A DNA stretch of 64,000 bases from Nocardia cyriacigeorgica (GTDB taxonomy: Bacteria > Actinomycetota > Actinomycetes > Mycobacteriales > Mycobacteriaceae). Positions 43,834-53,822 of this stretch are shown one piece after another. Positions within the stretch are counted from its first letter, which is position 1. Every line of letters starts with the position of its first letter. The notes beneath the pieces are model-generated. The model did not search any database, had not been told where the DNA came from, and saw only the letters and a list, made by a program, of their open reading frames with translations. The DNA lies in assembly GCF_005863245.1 (NCBI RefSeq), contig NZ_VBUT01000010.1, positions 208,247-272,246 on the forward strand. Reading direction: 5' to 3'. The translations under genes and the position numbers were made by a program.

Positions 43834-44355
43834 TCAGATGTCCAGCTCTTCGATGGGCGGACGGTCGGCGATGTCGGCGACCCGCTGGAAGAGCTTGTCG
43901 GGCATCTTGCCCTTCAATTCCGCGAGCGTGTCCACGATTTCCAGCGTGAAATCACCCCAATCCGCATCGCTCGGGCCGGCGAGCATGCGCCGCCAGCTCT
44001 TCCAACTCGTCCAGTCCTTCACGGCGACGTCGGGATACTCGTCCCAGTTGGAAATCTGCGAGTGCAGGACGAACTTTCCCTTGCGGCTTCGAAAGACCCG
44101 GATGTGCTCCATGGCGGTGTCGTTCATATCCCGCCATTCACCGAGCAGTGAACCTTCGAACCGGACCTGCCGGACACCGTTGTGCCCGACCCGGAGCACG
44201 ATTTCCTCGAATCCTTCCTGCCTGCCCTCCTCCAGTTCGATGAACCGGCGCAGCGCAGTGACCACGGCCCCCGACAGATTGCCGCCGACGAGCTCCTGGG
44301 CCCGCTGGAACAGGGGGAGATCGTCATCGGCAACGTAGATCGTCTTGTTGGGCAT
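43834..44355 (-). CDS. EXLDI protein
   Basis: 173 residues from ATG 44355. The C-terminus is EELDI, matching the EXLDI family named for this tail. The N-terminus (TIYVADDDLPLFQRAQELVGGNLSGAVVTALRRFIELEEG) resembles a ribbon-helix-helix DNA-binding unit, with one beta strand followed by two helices. The middle part (GEWRDMNDTAMEHIRVFRSRKGKFVLH) looks like a sensor or dimerisation region. It stands upstream of the DrrAB-like genes on the same strand. A regulator of the exporter is a reasonable inference, supported by direct repeats just upstream. Confidence 0.8.
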   Translation of the reverse strand: MPNKTIYVADDDLPLFQRAQELVGGNLSGAVVTALRRFIELEEGRQEGFEEIVLRVGHNGVRQVRFEGSLLGEWRDMNDTAMEHIRVFRSRKGKFVLHSQISNWDEYPDVAVKDWTSWKSWRRMLAGPSDADWGDFTLEIVDTLAELKGKMPDKLFQRVADIADRPPIEELDI

Positions 44356-44364
44356 GACAGTGAC

Positions 44365-44384
44365 TATACGTAGATGTATACGTA
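44365..44384. promoter_or_regulatory. TATACGTA direct repeat upstream of the EXLDI gene
   Basis: TATACGTA occurs at 44365-44372 and 44377-44384, separated by GATG, 10-29 bp before ATG 44355. A 12-bp period suits a dimer of a ribbon-helix-helix protein, such as the EXLDI protein itself, for autoregulation. It also lies in the region before the operon at 44499. Confidence 0.45.
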
Positions 44385-44498
44385 CACGCAAGACTTCCGG
44401 AAAAACCGGCTCCGATCAGGCTGAACCCGGACGCGAGCGCCCCCGTATCTCCTTCTAGGCGGCGCGCAGCACTGCCCTCGGCGCTGGAAGGAGGTGCG

Positions 44499-46247
44499 AT
44501 GCCCGACAGAGTTGTGGACTATCTGGTTCGCGCCATGCCGGACCTCGATGTGCGGCATATCTTCGGCGTCGACGGCGCCAATATCGAAGACCTCTACGAC
44601 GCCATCTTCGACGCAGGCGGCGCGGTGACCGGCGTGGTCGCCAAACACGAATTCTCCGCCGCCACCATGGCCGACGGGTACGCCCGCTCCACCGGCGGAC
44701 TCGGCGTGGTGGCCGCGACCTCCGGCGGCGGCGCGATGAATCTCGTTGCCGGACTTGCCGAATCGTATGCCTCGCGAGTTCCCGTGCTGGCGTTGATCGG
44801 GCAGCCGCCGACCATGTTGGAGGGCCACGGCGCCTTCCAGGATTCGAGCGGGCAGGCCGGCGCGATCGACGCGGTCCGGCTGTTCAGTTCGATCAGCCGC
44901 TACTGCGCCCGCGTGGCCCAACCCGGTGAACTGCCCGAGCGGCTGGCGCGGGCGTTGCGTGCGGCCCGGCGCGGCGGGCCGTCGGTGCTGTTGATTCCCA
45001 AGGACGTCCAGCAGGCCGAGATGGATGGCATCGGCCCGTTCTGTCCCGATCCCCGCGCCACTTGGCTCGACGAGGACGAACTCGAGCGGGTGCTGACCGC
45101 GGTGGAAACCGCCCGTCAGCTGGGCCGGGTGGTGGTGATCGCGGGCGATCAGGTCGCCCGCGACGATGCGCGCACCGCACTGGCCGAGGTGGTGGCCGAA
45201 CTCGATGCGATGGTCGGCGTCGCCCCCGACGCCAAGGACACCTACGACAATTTCGCGCCGGCGTTCTGCGGTGTCGCGGGCACCATGGGCCATCGGGAGC
45301 TGGCCGACGCCCTGGACGAGGCCACCCTGTGCCTGCTGGTCGGCACCCCCATGCCGGTCACCGCGCGCACCGGCCTCGATGAGCTGCTCGGCCGCACCAC
45401 CATCGCCAGCATCGGGTTGGCCATGCCGCACCTGCCCGCGATCCACGCGACCTGCACCGATGTCGGTGTCGCGTTGCGGATGACCCTGGAGCGGCTGCGC
45501 GGCGGACATGACGGGCACGCCGATACCGAGCTCGCCGGTTCCGCCGACTCCACCGGCGCCGCCGCACCGACGACGGTCGCGACCGCGGTCCGCACCACCC
45601 TGGTCACCCGCACCGCACCCGCCCGCACACTGACGCCCATGCCGGTGCCCGAATCGCACGGCCCCGGCCTGCACTACCGCCAGATCGTCGACGCCATCCA
45701 GGCCGCGCTGCCCGAGGGCGCGGACATCTTCGTGGACGCGGGCAATACCGGCGCCGCCGTGGTGCATCAGCTGCGGGTGCCGCGCGACGGACGCTTCGTC
45801 GTCGCGCTCGGAATGGGCGGCATGGGGTACGCGTTCGGCGCGGGCATCGGCTCGGCGTTCGCCCGTTCCCCCGACGGCCACCGCACCGTGGTGATCGCCG
45901 GTGACGGCTCGTTCTACATGCACGGGCTGGAATTGCATACCGCCGTCGAGTACGCGCTGCCGGTCACCTTCATCGTGTTCAACAACAACGCCCACGCCAT
46001 GTGCGTAACCCGTGAACAGCTGCTGTACCGGGATCGCTACAGCTTCAACAGATTCCATCCTGCTTTCTTGGGCGAGGGTGTCGCGGCCATGTTCCCGTCG
46101 CTGCGCGCGTGCGCCGTGCACTCGATGGCTGAGCTGCCTGACGCGCTCACCGAATGCCTCGCGGGCCCCGGCCCTTCGTTCGTCTCCATCGATTGCGACC
46201 CCGACGAAATCCCGCCCTTCCTGCCCTTCCTGAGGAGTACACCGTGA
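44499..46247 (+). CDS. thiamine-diphosphate-dependent enzyme (acetolactate synthase-like)
   Basis: 582 residues from ATG 44499, with a strong AAGGAGGTG ribosome site. It has the ThDP N-domain (IFGVDGANIEDLYDAIF; catalytic Glu in AKHEFSAATMADGYAR), a central domain of about 190-330, a Thr/Ala-rich linker near 340-375, and the C-domain with the ThDP-Mg motif GDGSFYMHGLELHTAVEYALPVTFIVFNNN. Such enzymes decarboxylate or ligate 2-oxoacids. The active-site residues are present. No FAD-binding or regulatory signature of true acetolactate synthase stands out, so a carboligase or decarboxylase role in a secondary pathway is likely, though inferred. Confidence 0.9.
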   Translation: MPDRVVDYLVRAMPDLDVRHIFGVDGANIEDLYDAIFDAGGAVTGVVAKHEFSAATMADGYARSTGGLGVVAATSGGGAMNLVAGLAESYASRVPVLALIGQPPTMLEGHGAFQDSSGQAGAIDAVRLFSSISRYCARVAQPGELPERLARALRAARRGGPSVLLIPKDVQQAEMDGIGPFCPDPRATWLDEDELERVLTAVETARQLGRVVVIAGDQVARDDARTALAEVVAELDAMVGVAPDAKDTYDNFAPAFCGVAGTMGHRELADALDEATLCLLVGTPMPVTARTGLDELLGRTTIASIGLAMPHLPAIHATCTDVGVALRMTLERLRGGHDGHADTELAGSADSTGAAAPTTVATAVRTTLVTRTAPARTLTPMPVPESHGPGLHYRQIVDAIQAALPEGADIFVDAGNTGAAVVHQLRVPRDGRFVVALGMGGMGYAFGAGIGSAFARSPDGHRTVVIAGDGSFYMHGLELHTAVEYALPVTFIVFNNNAHAMCVTREQLLYRDRYSFNRFHPAFLGEGVAAMFPSLRACAVHSMAELPDALTECLAGPGPSFVSIDCDPDEIPPFLPFLRSTP

Positions 46248-46903
46248 CCACCAGTGCCCTGCCCGCCCTCAGTGATATCGGGGACGACGTGATTCCCGGA
46301 ATTCTGCGGATCGAGAATTCCGATAAGGAAGCCACCACGCCGATCATCATGGACATGCTGCGGTCGGTGTATCCGCACGATCAGATCTACGGCGACTTCT
46401 GCCCCGTCAATGCCTACATTGCGGCGCCGCCGCGGGAGGTCTTCGAATACCTGTCCGACACCAGGTCGCTCGAGGAATGGACCTACAGCCTGCGCGGATT
46501 CACCGAAACCGATGAGCCCGGCCTGTGGCTGGCCTACGACCGGCTCGGTGACGCGACCAAGATCTACACCCGCACCGTCACCGATCCGCACGCCATGACG
46601 GTCGACTATCACTGCGCCTGGGATCAGGGCGAGCACCTGTGGATGGTGTATCTGATGCGGGTCGTCGACGCGCAGGTGGTGTTCAACAAGCCGGGATCGG
46701 TTGTGCTGTGGGTCAATTGCAAACATCCGTTCTACGACGAGAATCCGTATCCGGAGACCGCGCCGCCGAAACGTCCGGTGTGGGTCGGCGATTTCTGGGA
46801 GATGTTCTCCGCCGGACACCAATTGGAGATGGACAACCTCAAGGCGATCTGCGAATACCGGGCCGCCCACGGCCTGCCGATCAAACCGGAATGGATGAGC
46901 TGA
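46244..46903 (+). CDS. SRPBCC-family protein of the biosynthetic operon
   Basis: 219 residues from GTG 46244, overlapping the ThDP gene stop by 4 nt, with GAGGAG upstream. An N-terminal helix (about 20-45) precedes an SRPBCC/Bet v1-like core beginning DFCPVNAYIAAPPREVFEYLSD and continuing to VCWD/HLW strands, with the C-terminal helix GHQLEMDNLKAICEYRAAHG. The core fold holds a hydrophobic ligand in a deep pocket, as in cyclases, aromatases and carriers. There is no catalytic motif that I recognise. A role as cyclase or ligand carrier in the pathway is inference. Confidence 0.83.
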   Translation: MTTSALPALSDIGDDVIPGILRIENSDKEATTPIIMDMLRSVYPHDQIYGDFCPVNAYIAAPPREVFEYLSDTRSLEEWTYSLRGFTETDEPGLWLAYDRLGDATKIYTRTVTDPHAMTVDYHCAWDQGEHLWMVYLMRVVDAQVVFNKPGSVVLWVNCKHPFYDENPYPETAPPKRPVWVGDFWEMFSAGHQLEMDNLKAICEYRAAHGLPIKPEWMS

Positions 46904-47925
46904 TGACGGAAGCGACGCAGGTCAGCCTGGTGGATGTGGCGAGTTATCTGCCCGGTGAGCCGGTCGGGACGGAGTACTTCACCCAGTTCTCCCGGTCGGA
47001 TCGGATGGCGAAGAATGTCATGTTCCGTTCGCCGAAAACGCGCTATCACGTCGGACGTGACGAAACCGCGGTCGATATGGTCGAGCGGGCGGTGGCGCCG
47101 CTGATCGAGCGGCACGGCGCGGATTTCGTGTCCGGGGTCGATGTACTGATCACCCATACCCAATTGCCCGACAACCCCGTCATGGGTTGCGGTGCCGAGG
47201 TGGCGCGGCGGCTGAATGCCAAGCCCGGCTGGGTCTTCGACCTGCACAATGGCGGTTGCGCGGCGTTCGTGCACATGATGTCGCTGGCGCAGACCATTCT
47301 GCGCACCACCGACGCCAGGACCGCCCTCATCGCCGCCACCCAGAATTGCGCGGGCCCGGTATTCACTCAGCCCGATATCCGCAAACTCGCCCAGGCCCCC
47401 GTCCCCGGCGACGGCTGCGGCGTCGGCCTGCTCGTCCGCGACGACAGCGCCCCGATCCTGGATATCGAATGCCGCACCTACCCCGAATTCGCCGGCGATA
47501 TGGACTTCTCCACCAATGGCGACCGCAAATACTGGGAGCCCGGCGAGGGCCAGGGCTGTGTGAGTTTCACCGAATCGAAGATCACCAAGGTGTTCGCGCG
47601 CGGCAATCGGCTGGTCCCGGAAGTGGCGCTGGCGGTGTGCGATCGGATCGGGGTGAAAGGCCGCGATATCGACACCTTCGTCACCAATCAGCCGAACCGG
47701 TTGTTCCTGCGTAACTGGCATGACGCGCTGGAGCTGCCGGCGGAACGTCATCCGGATACATTCGACTCCTGCGGAAACCTTTTCGCCGCAGGCATTCCGG
47801 TGACATTGGATGTGGAGAACCGGGCGGGCCGCTTGCGCAATGGTTCGGTGGTCCTGATGTCGGCGTTCGCGCATGCGGGCGACTTCGCGGCCGCGGCGGC
47901 AGTGCGGTGGGGTGCGGCGCGATGA
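46903..47925 (+). CDS. ketosynthase III-like enzyme (FabH/CerJ type) with altered triad
   Basis: 340 residues from ATG 46903, which overlaps the preceding stop (TGATG). The thiolase fold has the nucleophile in LHNGGCAAF (C119) and the third triad residue in CGNLFAAG (N292). At the usual His position (FabH: PHQAN), the sequence reads TNQPN (N262), so the His is replaced by Asn. Many family members with changed triads transfer acyl groups to O or N nucleophiles, rather than condensing with malonyl-ACP. FabH-like condensation is therefore unlikely to proceed normally. The next gene overlaps its stop (ATGA). Confidence 0.87.
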   Translation: MTEATQVSLVDVASYLPGEPVGTEYFTQFSRSDRMAKNVMFRSPKTRYHVGRDETAVDMVERAVAPLIERHGADFVSGVDVLITHTQLPDNPVMGCGAEVARRLNAKPGWVFDLHNGGCAAFVHMMSLAQTILRTTDARTALIAATQNCAGPVFTQPDIRKLAQAPVPGDGCGVGLLVRDDSAPILDIECRTYPEFAGDMDFSTNGDRKYWEPGEGQGCVSFTESKITKVFARGNRLVPEVALAVCDRIGVKGRDIDTFVTNQPNRLFLRNWHDALELPAERHPDTFDSCGNLFAAGIPVTLDVENRAGRLRNGSVVLMSAFAHAGDFAAAAAVRWGAAR

Positions 47926-48091
47926 AGTTTCACCGCGTCGACGGCACCGTTTCGCTGCGAGAATCCGCGGTCCCGCACGGCAACGCCGGGGCCACGGAAC
48001 GCTGGGGAGCAGTGCCCTCCGGTGCACAGTGTCAGCCAGTATCCGCTCGCACAGGGCCGTTCGCGCCCGTCCGCACGCGCGAGGTGCGGCG

Positions 48092-48095
<4 letters not shown>
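47922..48095 (+). CDS. 57-residue ORF coupled to both neighbours
   Basis: The ATG at 47922 overlaps the ketosynthase stop (ATGA), and the TGA at 48093-48095 overlaps the aminotransferase GTG (GTGA). The peptide starts MKFHRVDGTVSLRES and is rich in Arg, Ala, Gly and Pro. No signal peptide, cysteine cluster or clear leader-peptide motif is visible, and there is one Cys. The double overlap is the only evidence that it is translated; it may carry ribosomes across from the ketosynthase to the aminotransferase, encode a small protein, or be a remnant of a longer gene. Confidence 0.5.
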
Positions 48096-49501
<1,406 letters not shown>

Positions 49502-49534
49502 CCGGACGCGCTTCTAGAGGCTCAACGCGCTCGA

Positions 49535-49558
49535 GATCGGGATACTCTTACCCCGATC
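49535..49558 (+). terminator. hairpin after the aminotransferase operon
   Basis: GATCGGG (49535-49541) pairs with CCCGATC (49552-49558) across 10 nt, about 35 nt after the stop. There is no U-tract, so it is a weak candidate. Confidence 0.4.
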
Positions 49559-49919
49559 GGACGGCGTCAGTCTTTGAGCATGGCCGGGCGCAGCGGCCCG
49601 TCGGTAGGTGGCAGCTGCACAGTCGCCCGCTGCCTGCTCCAATGGACGCTCGGCCAACTTCTTCTATATCCCCGACCCTGTTCCGATCGGCGGCCCACTG
49701 TGTCCAAGCCCGTCGGCCCACGTCCAGCCGAAGCTTCCTGTCATCTCGCCGACCCGAGGACAGGTCTCCCGCAGCTCACTCTCACGCACTTGACTTGGTC
49801 AACTCGGGAACTAGACTCCCACCGAAAGGTGGTGGGGGTAGTGTTCATTCTTCACAACGCATGCGTGACGGTGCAGTGGGCAACAGCCAGTCCCGAAGGT
49901 CGTTTGTCATGGAGTTGGT
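49559..49919. other. intergenic region with a promoter candidate for the first type VII group
   Basis: About 360 bp without a supported gene. TTGACT (49790-49795), a 16-nt spacer and TAGACT (49812-49817) form a recognisable sigma-70-type promoter, upstream of the gene whose TTG start lies at 49920. Between them the sequence has a short GGTGGTGGGGGT run. A frame encoding about 110 residues exists here but shows no coding character. Confidence 0.45.
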
Positions 49920-51047
49920 TTGGCTGACCTATCGGTGGAGCTGGCAGTCCTGGCCGGCTTCGCCACAGATCTTGCGGAACTGAAATCGTGCTCGATCTCG
50001 AACACCTCACACCTGTTGCCAGCTGTAGCACTACCCACGGGGTCCACAGGGCTGATGGCGGCGCTCGAGGCATCGATAGAGAGATTTGGCAATGAAGTCG
50101 GTGCGGCACTTGATGCCGAAATCACCACCATAGGCAATCTTTGTACTAGTTTGACGACGACAGCAGCAAGTTTCGAATCGACCGACGAAGCGATCTCCGC
50201 GAATATATCTAATGCGGGGTCTGATTTGAGTCCTGCGGGCACACAATCCACCAGCGCCGCGAGTCAAGGAGTCAGTCGTTTCAGTGCGTTGCAGCTTCCC
50301 AGCCTTCCTGGGGTGTCCGACAACCCGTACACATTGCGGCAGCTCGTTGAAACTGCGATCGGCTTGCTCGCTGTCTACGACGATCGCCTCAATGCAGCAA
50401 TCGGAATAAGACCGACGGTCGACCTGCTCTCACCGTTGGTAGCGGATTGGGAATCCCTGCAACCGATAGGAAAGCGGATTGCATTACTCGGGATAAACGA
50501 TTACGTCACGTCCGAGAACCTGATCAATGGTACGAATTGGCTACAGGACAGCTGGTCCGGGGAGGCGGCTCGTAATTTCGCGGAAAGATCGAACAATCTG
50601 GGACAGGCAGTCGGCGCAAGAAGTCTCGACTTCGATGCTGTATCTAAGATTGTCGAGAACGGTGGCGCTTACCTCGAGCGAATGGTATACAACCAGGTTG
50701 CTGATATCTGCGACAAGGTGCTGCATCCAATGACACTCTATGGAGCAACCTTTCCACTTGGCGCATGGGCGCCACATATTAATAATCCAATCAGAGAACC
50801 GCATAAGTCAGAACTCCTGGCGGCTCTCAATGCACTCGAATCATCAATAACTCTGCGCCAGGGGCAGATTCAGACGATGGTTGACAAGCTGTCAGCCGCC
50901 CTGGATTACGTGCCCGGAAGGTCGATTCCCACTTTTATTTCCACCGAGTTCGACCTTCCGGATAAGATCACGATCGACCTAGGCGCCCGAAAATTCGGAT
51001 ATGGAGACAATATGTGGTGGGAGGATCGCATTGACTCATTATTCTGA
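49920..51047 (+). CDS. type VII secretion-associated protein with WXG-like region
   Basis: 375 residues from TTG 49920, with GGAG 5 nt upstream. The N-terminal 100 residues form a helical hairpin like an EspC/WXG100-type module (LAVLAGFATDLAELK ... ALEASIERFGNEV). The later part contains TNWLQDSWSGEAARNFAERSNNLG, in which W-S-G fits the WXG turn. There is no signal peptide. I infer a type VII (ESX) substrate or partner because the region also has DUF3558, EspG and a PPE-like gene. Base composition is clearly richer in A+T than the window average. Confidence 0.7.
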   Translation: MADLSVELAVLAGFATDLAELKSCSISNTSHLLPAVALPTGSTGLMAALEASIERFGNEVGAALDAEITTIGNLCTSLTTTAASFESTDEAISANISNAGSDLSPAGTQSTSAASQGVSRFSALQLPSLPGVSDNPYTLRQLVETAIGLLAVYDDRLNAAIGIRPTVDLLSPLVADWESLQPIGKRIALLGINDYVTSENLINGTNWLQDSWSGEAARNFAERSNNLGQAVGARSLDFDAVSKIVENGGAYLERMVYNQVADICDKVLHPMTLYGATFPLGAWAPHINNPIREPHKSELLAALNALESSITLRQGQIQTMVDKLSAALDYVPGRSIPTFISTEFDLPDKITIDLGARKFGYGDNMWWEDRIDSLF

Positions 51048-51096
51048 CAGCTGCGCTACTTACTCTACTACCTCTTCCCGAAACATGTGGGCGTAG

Positions 51097-51804
51097 ATGT
51101 CGATCGATATTCCAGGGATGCCACCAACACCGCCTCCTGACCCGGGCCAGGGCGCGCACGGATCCCAACCTTTATGGGCTCGTTACGACGATTTACAGTT
51201 CTTCGACCAAATGATCTTTGCCACCGCCGCAGCAGATGCCGCTGGATTAACCAATGCCGCCGACCATCTAGAACACTATCTTGCGAACACAGGCACAGAC
51301 TGGACGCTGGATCCAGATCGGATCATGCATGATGAGCCTGCCTTGAAGCTGCATTTCGACAACCTCATAACTGTAGGAGTTTGGGATATCGCGAGGCGAA
51401 TCGGCAGCGTAACCACCGGCCAGTCAATATCGGCGTCTTTTCAATTAGCATGGAAAGAGTATGTCTTTCGAGACCGGGACTGGTATCTGGCGATCGGCGC
51501 GGTAGAAACAACTGCGTGCGGCGCAGTCAAAGTCGAGAAACTGAACAGCGACGGCGAATCGTACAGCATCGACCTCCGTTATCAATGCCACCTGTATGAC
51601 AGATACAATTGGGACGGCGACAAGCAGACCGAGATCGCTGGATTCACCTGGACTGACCGCGAACTTGGCGCCCTACACACAGCCGGACTGGCGAAAGAAT
51701 TCGATATGATTGGCTCCTCTACAATCAAACACTACAAAGGAGATTTGCCGCCGGTGGGCGATTTGAATCTCCCAGCGCCGAGTGGGACGGGAACTCCTCG
51801 ATGA
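51097..51804 (+). CDS. hypothetical protein of the first type VII group
   Basis: 235 residues from ATG 51097. It begins with a Pro-rich leader (about 6-25), then helical ASDH-type segments, a Trp/Tyr-rich middle (WKEYVFRDRDWYLAIG) and a pattern near the end: DRYNWDGDKQTE, then DRELGALHTAGLAKEFDMIGSS, repeated in other actinobacterial secretion-locus proteins as I recall. It has no cysteine pair or signal peptide. It may be an effector domain or a secreted accessory. The following gene overlaps its stop. I assign no activity. Confidence 0.6.
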   Translation: MSIDIPGMPPTPPPDPGQGAHGSQPLWARYDDLQFFDQMIFATAAADAAGLTNAADHLEHYLANTGTDWTLDPDRIMHDEPALKLHFDNLITVGVWDIARRIGSVTTGQSISASFQLAWKEYVFRDRDWYLAIGAVETTACGAVKVEKLNSDGESYSIDLRYQCHLYDRYNWDGDKQTEIAGFTWTDRELGALHTAGLAKEFDMIGSSTIKHYKGDLPPVGDLNLPAPSGTGTPR

Positions 51805-52337
51805 CGATTCGTCCATCCGGCGAACAGAGTATCCGACGAAGGCAATGGAGAGGGTGGGCTGCGTGGATGCTCGGACTCTGCCTACTGGTTTCCACCGGAC
51901 TGTATGGGTGTAATCGCGCTGTCGATCACACCGTCGATCGGATGATGGTGGCGGAAGTCGAAGAGTCGACTAGCCCCGAATTGCTGCGTGAGGCTACAGA
52001 ATACGGCGAATGGGTACTTCCGCAGATGGCTGAAGTTCTGCTGGTCAAACGCGAAATCATCCGGGACCGCAAGTACCAGATCGCCGTGAAAACCTCCCCA
52101 GCCGATCTCGATCTTATGTTGGCGCGCTCTCGGTTCCCCGCTGTCCTCAGGCACCGCCAACCACCCTTCACAGTCAATACGATCGCCGGACCCCCGCTGG
52201 AATCGTCACCCCGGATTGAACATGGGCAGGAAGCATGGTTCACCTCGTCGTCCGGCACCGTGATGATTCGCGAAGTCACCGTCGACGTACGGGACGAAAC
52301 CACGCGAATCGTGCACATCGAGTTCCGCGGTGTTTAG
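51801..52337 (+). CDS. predicted lipoprotein
   Basis: 178 residues from ATG 51801, overlapping the preceding stop by 4 nt (ATGA). After an Arg-rich start, a hydrophobic segment ends in STGLYGC, a lipobox with the acceptor Cys at about residue 37, so the mature protein is probably anchored outside the membrane. The rest is mixed alpha-beta, ending in beta strands (RIVHIEFRGV). No family is recognised. Its coupling implies that it acts with the preceding protein. Immunity or accessory function is possible but unsupported. Confidence 0.6.
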   Translation: MTIRPSGEQSIRRRQWRGWAAWMLGLCLLVSTGLYGCNRAVDHTVDRMMVAEVEESTSPELLREATEYGEWVLPQMAEVLLVKREIIRDRKYQIAVKTSPADLDLMLARSRFPAVLRHRQPPFTVNTIAGPPLESSPRIEHGQEAWFTSSSGTVMIREVTVDVRDETTRIVHIEFRGV

Positions 52338-52464
52338 GCTCAAACCGGCGACAGGCATGCTGCACCGCGAGCCTGCCAACGCGTTCTGTCCCAGTCTCAT
52401 GGGCCGCGGACTAGCTTCGAATGGAAGCCGACAGGCGGCAGTGACCATCGAGCCGCAACGACGT

Positions 52465-53430
52465 TCACTGCGCCCGATCACCGACCAGTTCTATTCGCAG
52501 CGCTGAACGCATCCAGTCGAGTGTTCGGTGTACTCCCTCATGCAGGGAGGTCGTCGGCTCCCACCTGAGCAGCTGTTGGGTTCGTTCGAGGTCTGGTCGC
52601 CGCCGGGGGCTGGGCGCTGAGGCGATTCGCAAGGCGAGGTCCTCGGATCTGCTCGGGCGGGTCGCGCTGTCGCTGCGGCGGGCAGGCATGCATTCCACCC
52701 AGCCGCGCCCTGCGAGAGCTATGGCTGTGCGCGCGAACTCGCTGAGCGTCACCATCGGGCCGCCGATGTCGACCGGCCCCGCTATTTCGCGGTCGAGCAG
52801 GGCGATCAGGGCGGCGACCACATCGGTCACGTAGACGAACGACCGCTCTTCGTCGTCCAGGTACACGGTCTGATCGCGCATAGCGGCAGCGCAGAGCGTT
52901 GCGCCGACACCGGCGCCCGGCCTCGAGTGCGGACCGTAGACCTCGAACAGCCGCGCGATGCCCACCCGCGCTCCGGGGTAGTGGCGGGCGGTCGTTTCGG
53001 CGATAAGTTCCGCGGCTCCGCGAACGGATTCGGCGTCGAGACGGCTCGTGAAACGCCGCCGGCGATCAGTCTCTCCGTGCGCGCCGGAAGCGATGACGAT
53101 GCGCGCCCCATGCGCGACAGCCAGATCCAAAGCCGCCATCGCGCCCGCCGACGCCGCCCGGATCACCTCGATCGGATCACCGAATTCTCCGCCACCATGG
53201 CCGAAATGGGCGACGTGAGTGATCGCCCCGAGCCCGACGAGCGCACCCGGCACCGTGATATCCGCGCAGCGAAAGGCAAAGTTCGGGTGCGCGCCGAAGT
53301 CCCGAATAGCTACGGCCCGCTCGGCGCTGACCGGATCGACAGCGGTGACGCGATCGCCCCGCTGGAGCAGCGCCCGGCACAGATGCGAGCCGAGAAACCC
53401 CGCGCCACCGATCACCACGACATGGTTCAC
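52465..53430 (-). CDS. extended-SDR NAD-dependent epimerase/dehydratase-like protein
   Basis: 321 residues from GTG 53430. The Rossmann motif GGAGFLGSH (about 7-15) is intact, and the extended-SDR C-terminal region with RSFVYVTDVVAALIALL is recognisable. The catalytic Tyr-x-x-x-Lys is missing: the expected segment reads SRLDAESVRGAAELIAE, with no Tyr and no Lys, and the Ser partner region is also changed (ASGAHGETD). It may bind NAD and act as a regulator or on an unusual substrate. The GTG overlaps the stop of the preceding gene by 4 nt, so it belongs to the four-gene operon. Confidence 0.82.
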   Translation of the reverse strand: MNHVVVIGGAGFLGSHLCRALLQRGDRVTAVDPVSAERAVAIRDFGAHPNFAFRCADITVPGALVGLGAITHVAHFGHGGGEFGDPIEVIRAASAGAMAALDLAVAHGARIVIASGAHGETDRRRRFTSRLDAESVRGAAELIAETTARHYPGARVGIARLFEVYGPHSRPGAGVGATLCAAAMRDQTVYLDDEERSFVYVTDVVAALIALLDREIAGPVDIGGPMVTLSEFARTAIALAGRGWVECMPARRSDSATRPSRSEDLALRIASAPSPRRRPDLERTQQLLRWEPTTSLHEGVHRTLDWMRSALRIELVGDRAQ

Positions 53431-53822
53431 GACGCCACCTCCCGACGCCGGTATCGACGCGAGGAATCCGGTGTGATGCGCCCGGCGGCGACCAGCGCGG
53501 TGAACGCCGCACGCTTGCGCGCGCAATCGTGTTCGCGGTGATGACGCATGGCTTGATGGGCGTCATCGATGGTCAACGGCGCCAACGGAAGCTCACACGT
53601 CCACGCCGTCCAGCCCGCCTGATCGGCCTGCTCGAACACCACAGGCCTGCGTGCAACGCGGTGCGAACGATGCGCACCGGACCGGGCGACCCGGCGATGC
53701 GCGTGCGCCCGCCGCGGCGGTTCCTCCGGCCACAAACACCCGATGATGAGCACCGCGATCACACATCCCGCGAGCACCGAAACCACACTCGACATCACAT
53801 GCCAGGAATCCACCGCCCTCAC
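53427..53822 (-). CDS. membrane-anchored small protein with shared MRxHRE motif
   Basis: 131 residues from ATG 53822, overlapping the preceding gene's stop; Met10 (53795) is another start. One hydrophobic helix (SSVVSVLAGCVIAVLIIGC, about 11-29) anchors it, followed by an Arg/His-rich stretch. The C-terminal 50 residues hold DAHQAMRHHREHDCARKRAAF...LVAAGRITPDS, a pattern also present in the adjacent upstream protein. The four overlapping genes of this operon make it very likely translated. Function unknown. Confidence 0.65.
   Translation of the reverse strand: MRAVDSWHVMSSVVSVLAGCVIAVLIIGCLWPEEPPRRAHAHRRVARSGAHRSHRVARRPVVFEQADQAGWTAWTCELPLAPLTIDDAHQAMRHHREHDCARKRAAFTALVAAGRITPDSSRRYRRREVAS

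Noticed and set aside
49574..49927. A 117-codon frame upstream of the first type VII gene
   Set aside because: It overlaps a clear promoter-like element and reads as an irregular Ser/Arg/Pro mixture without a ribosome site.
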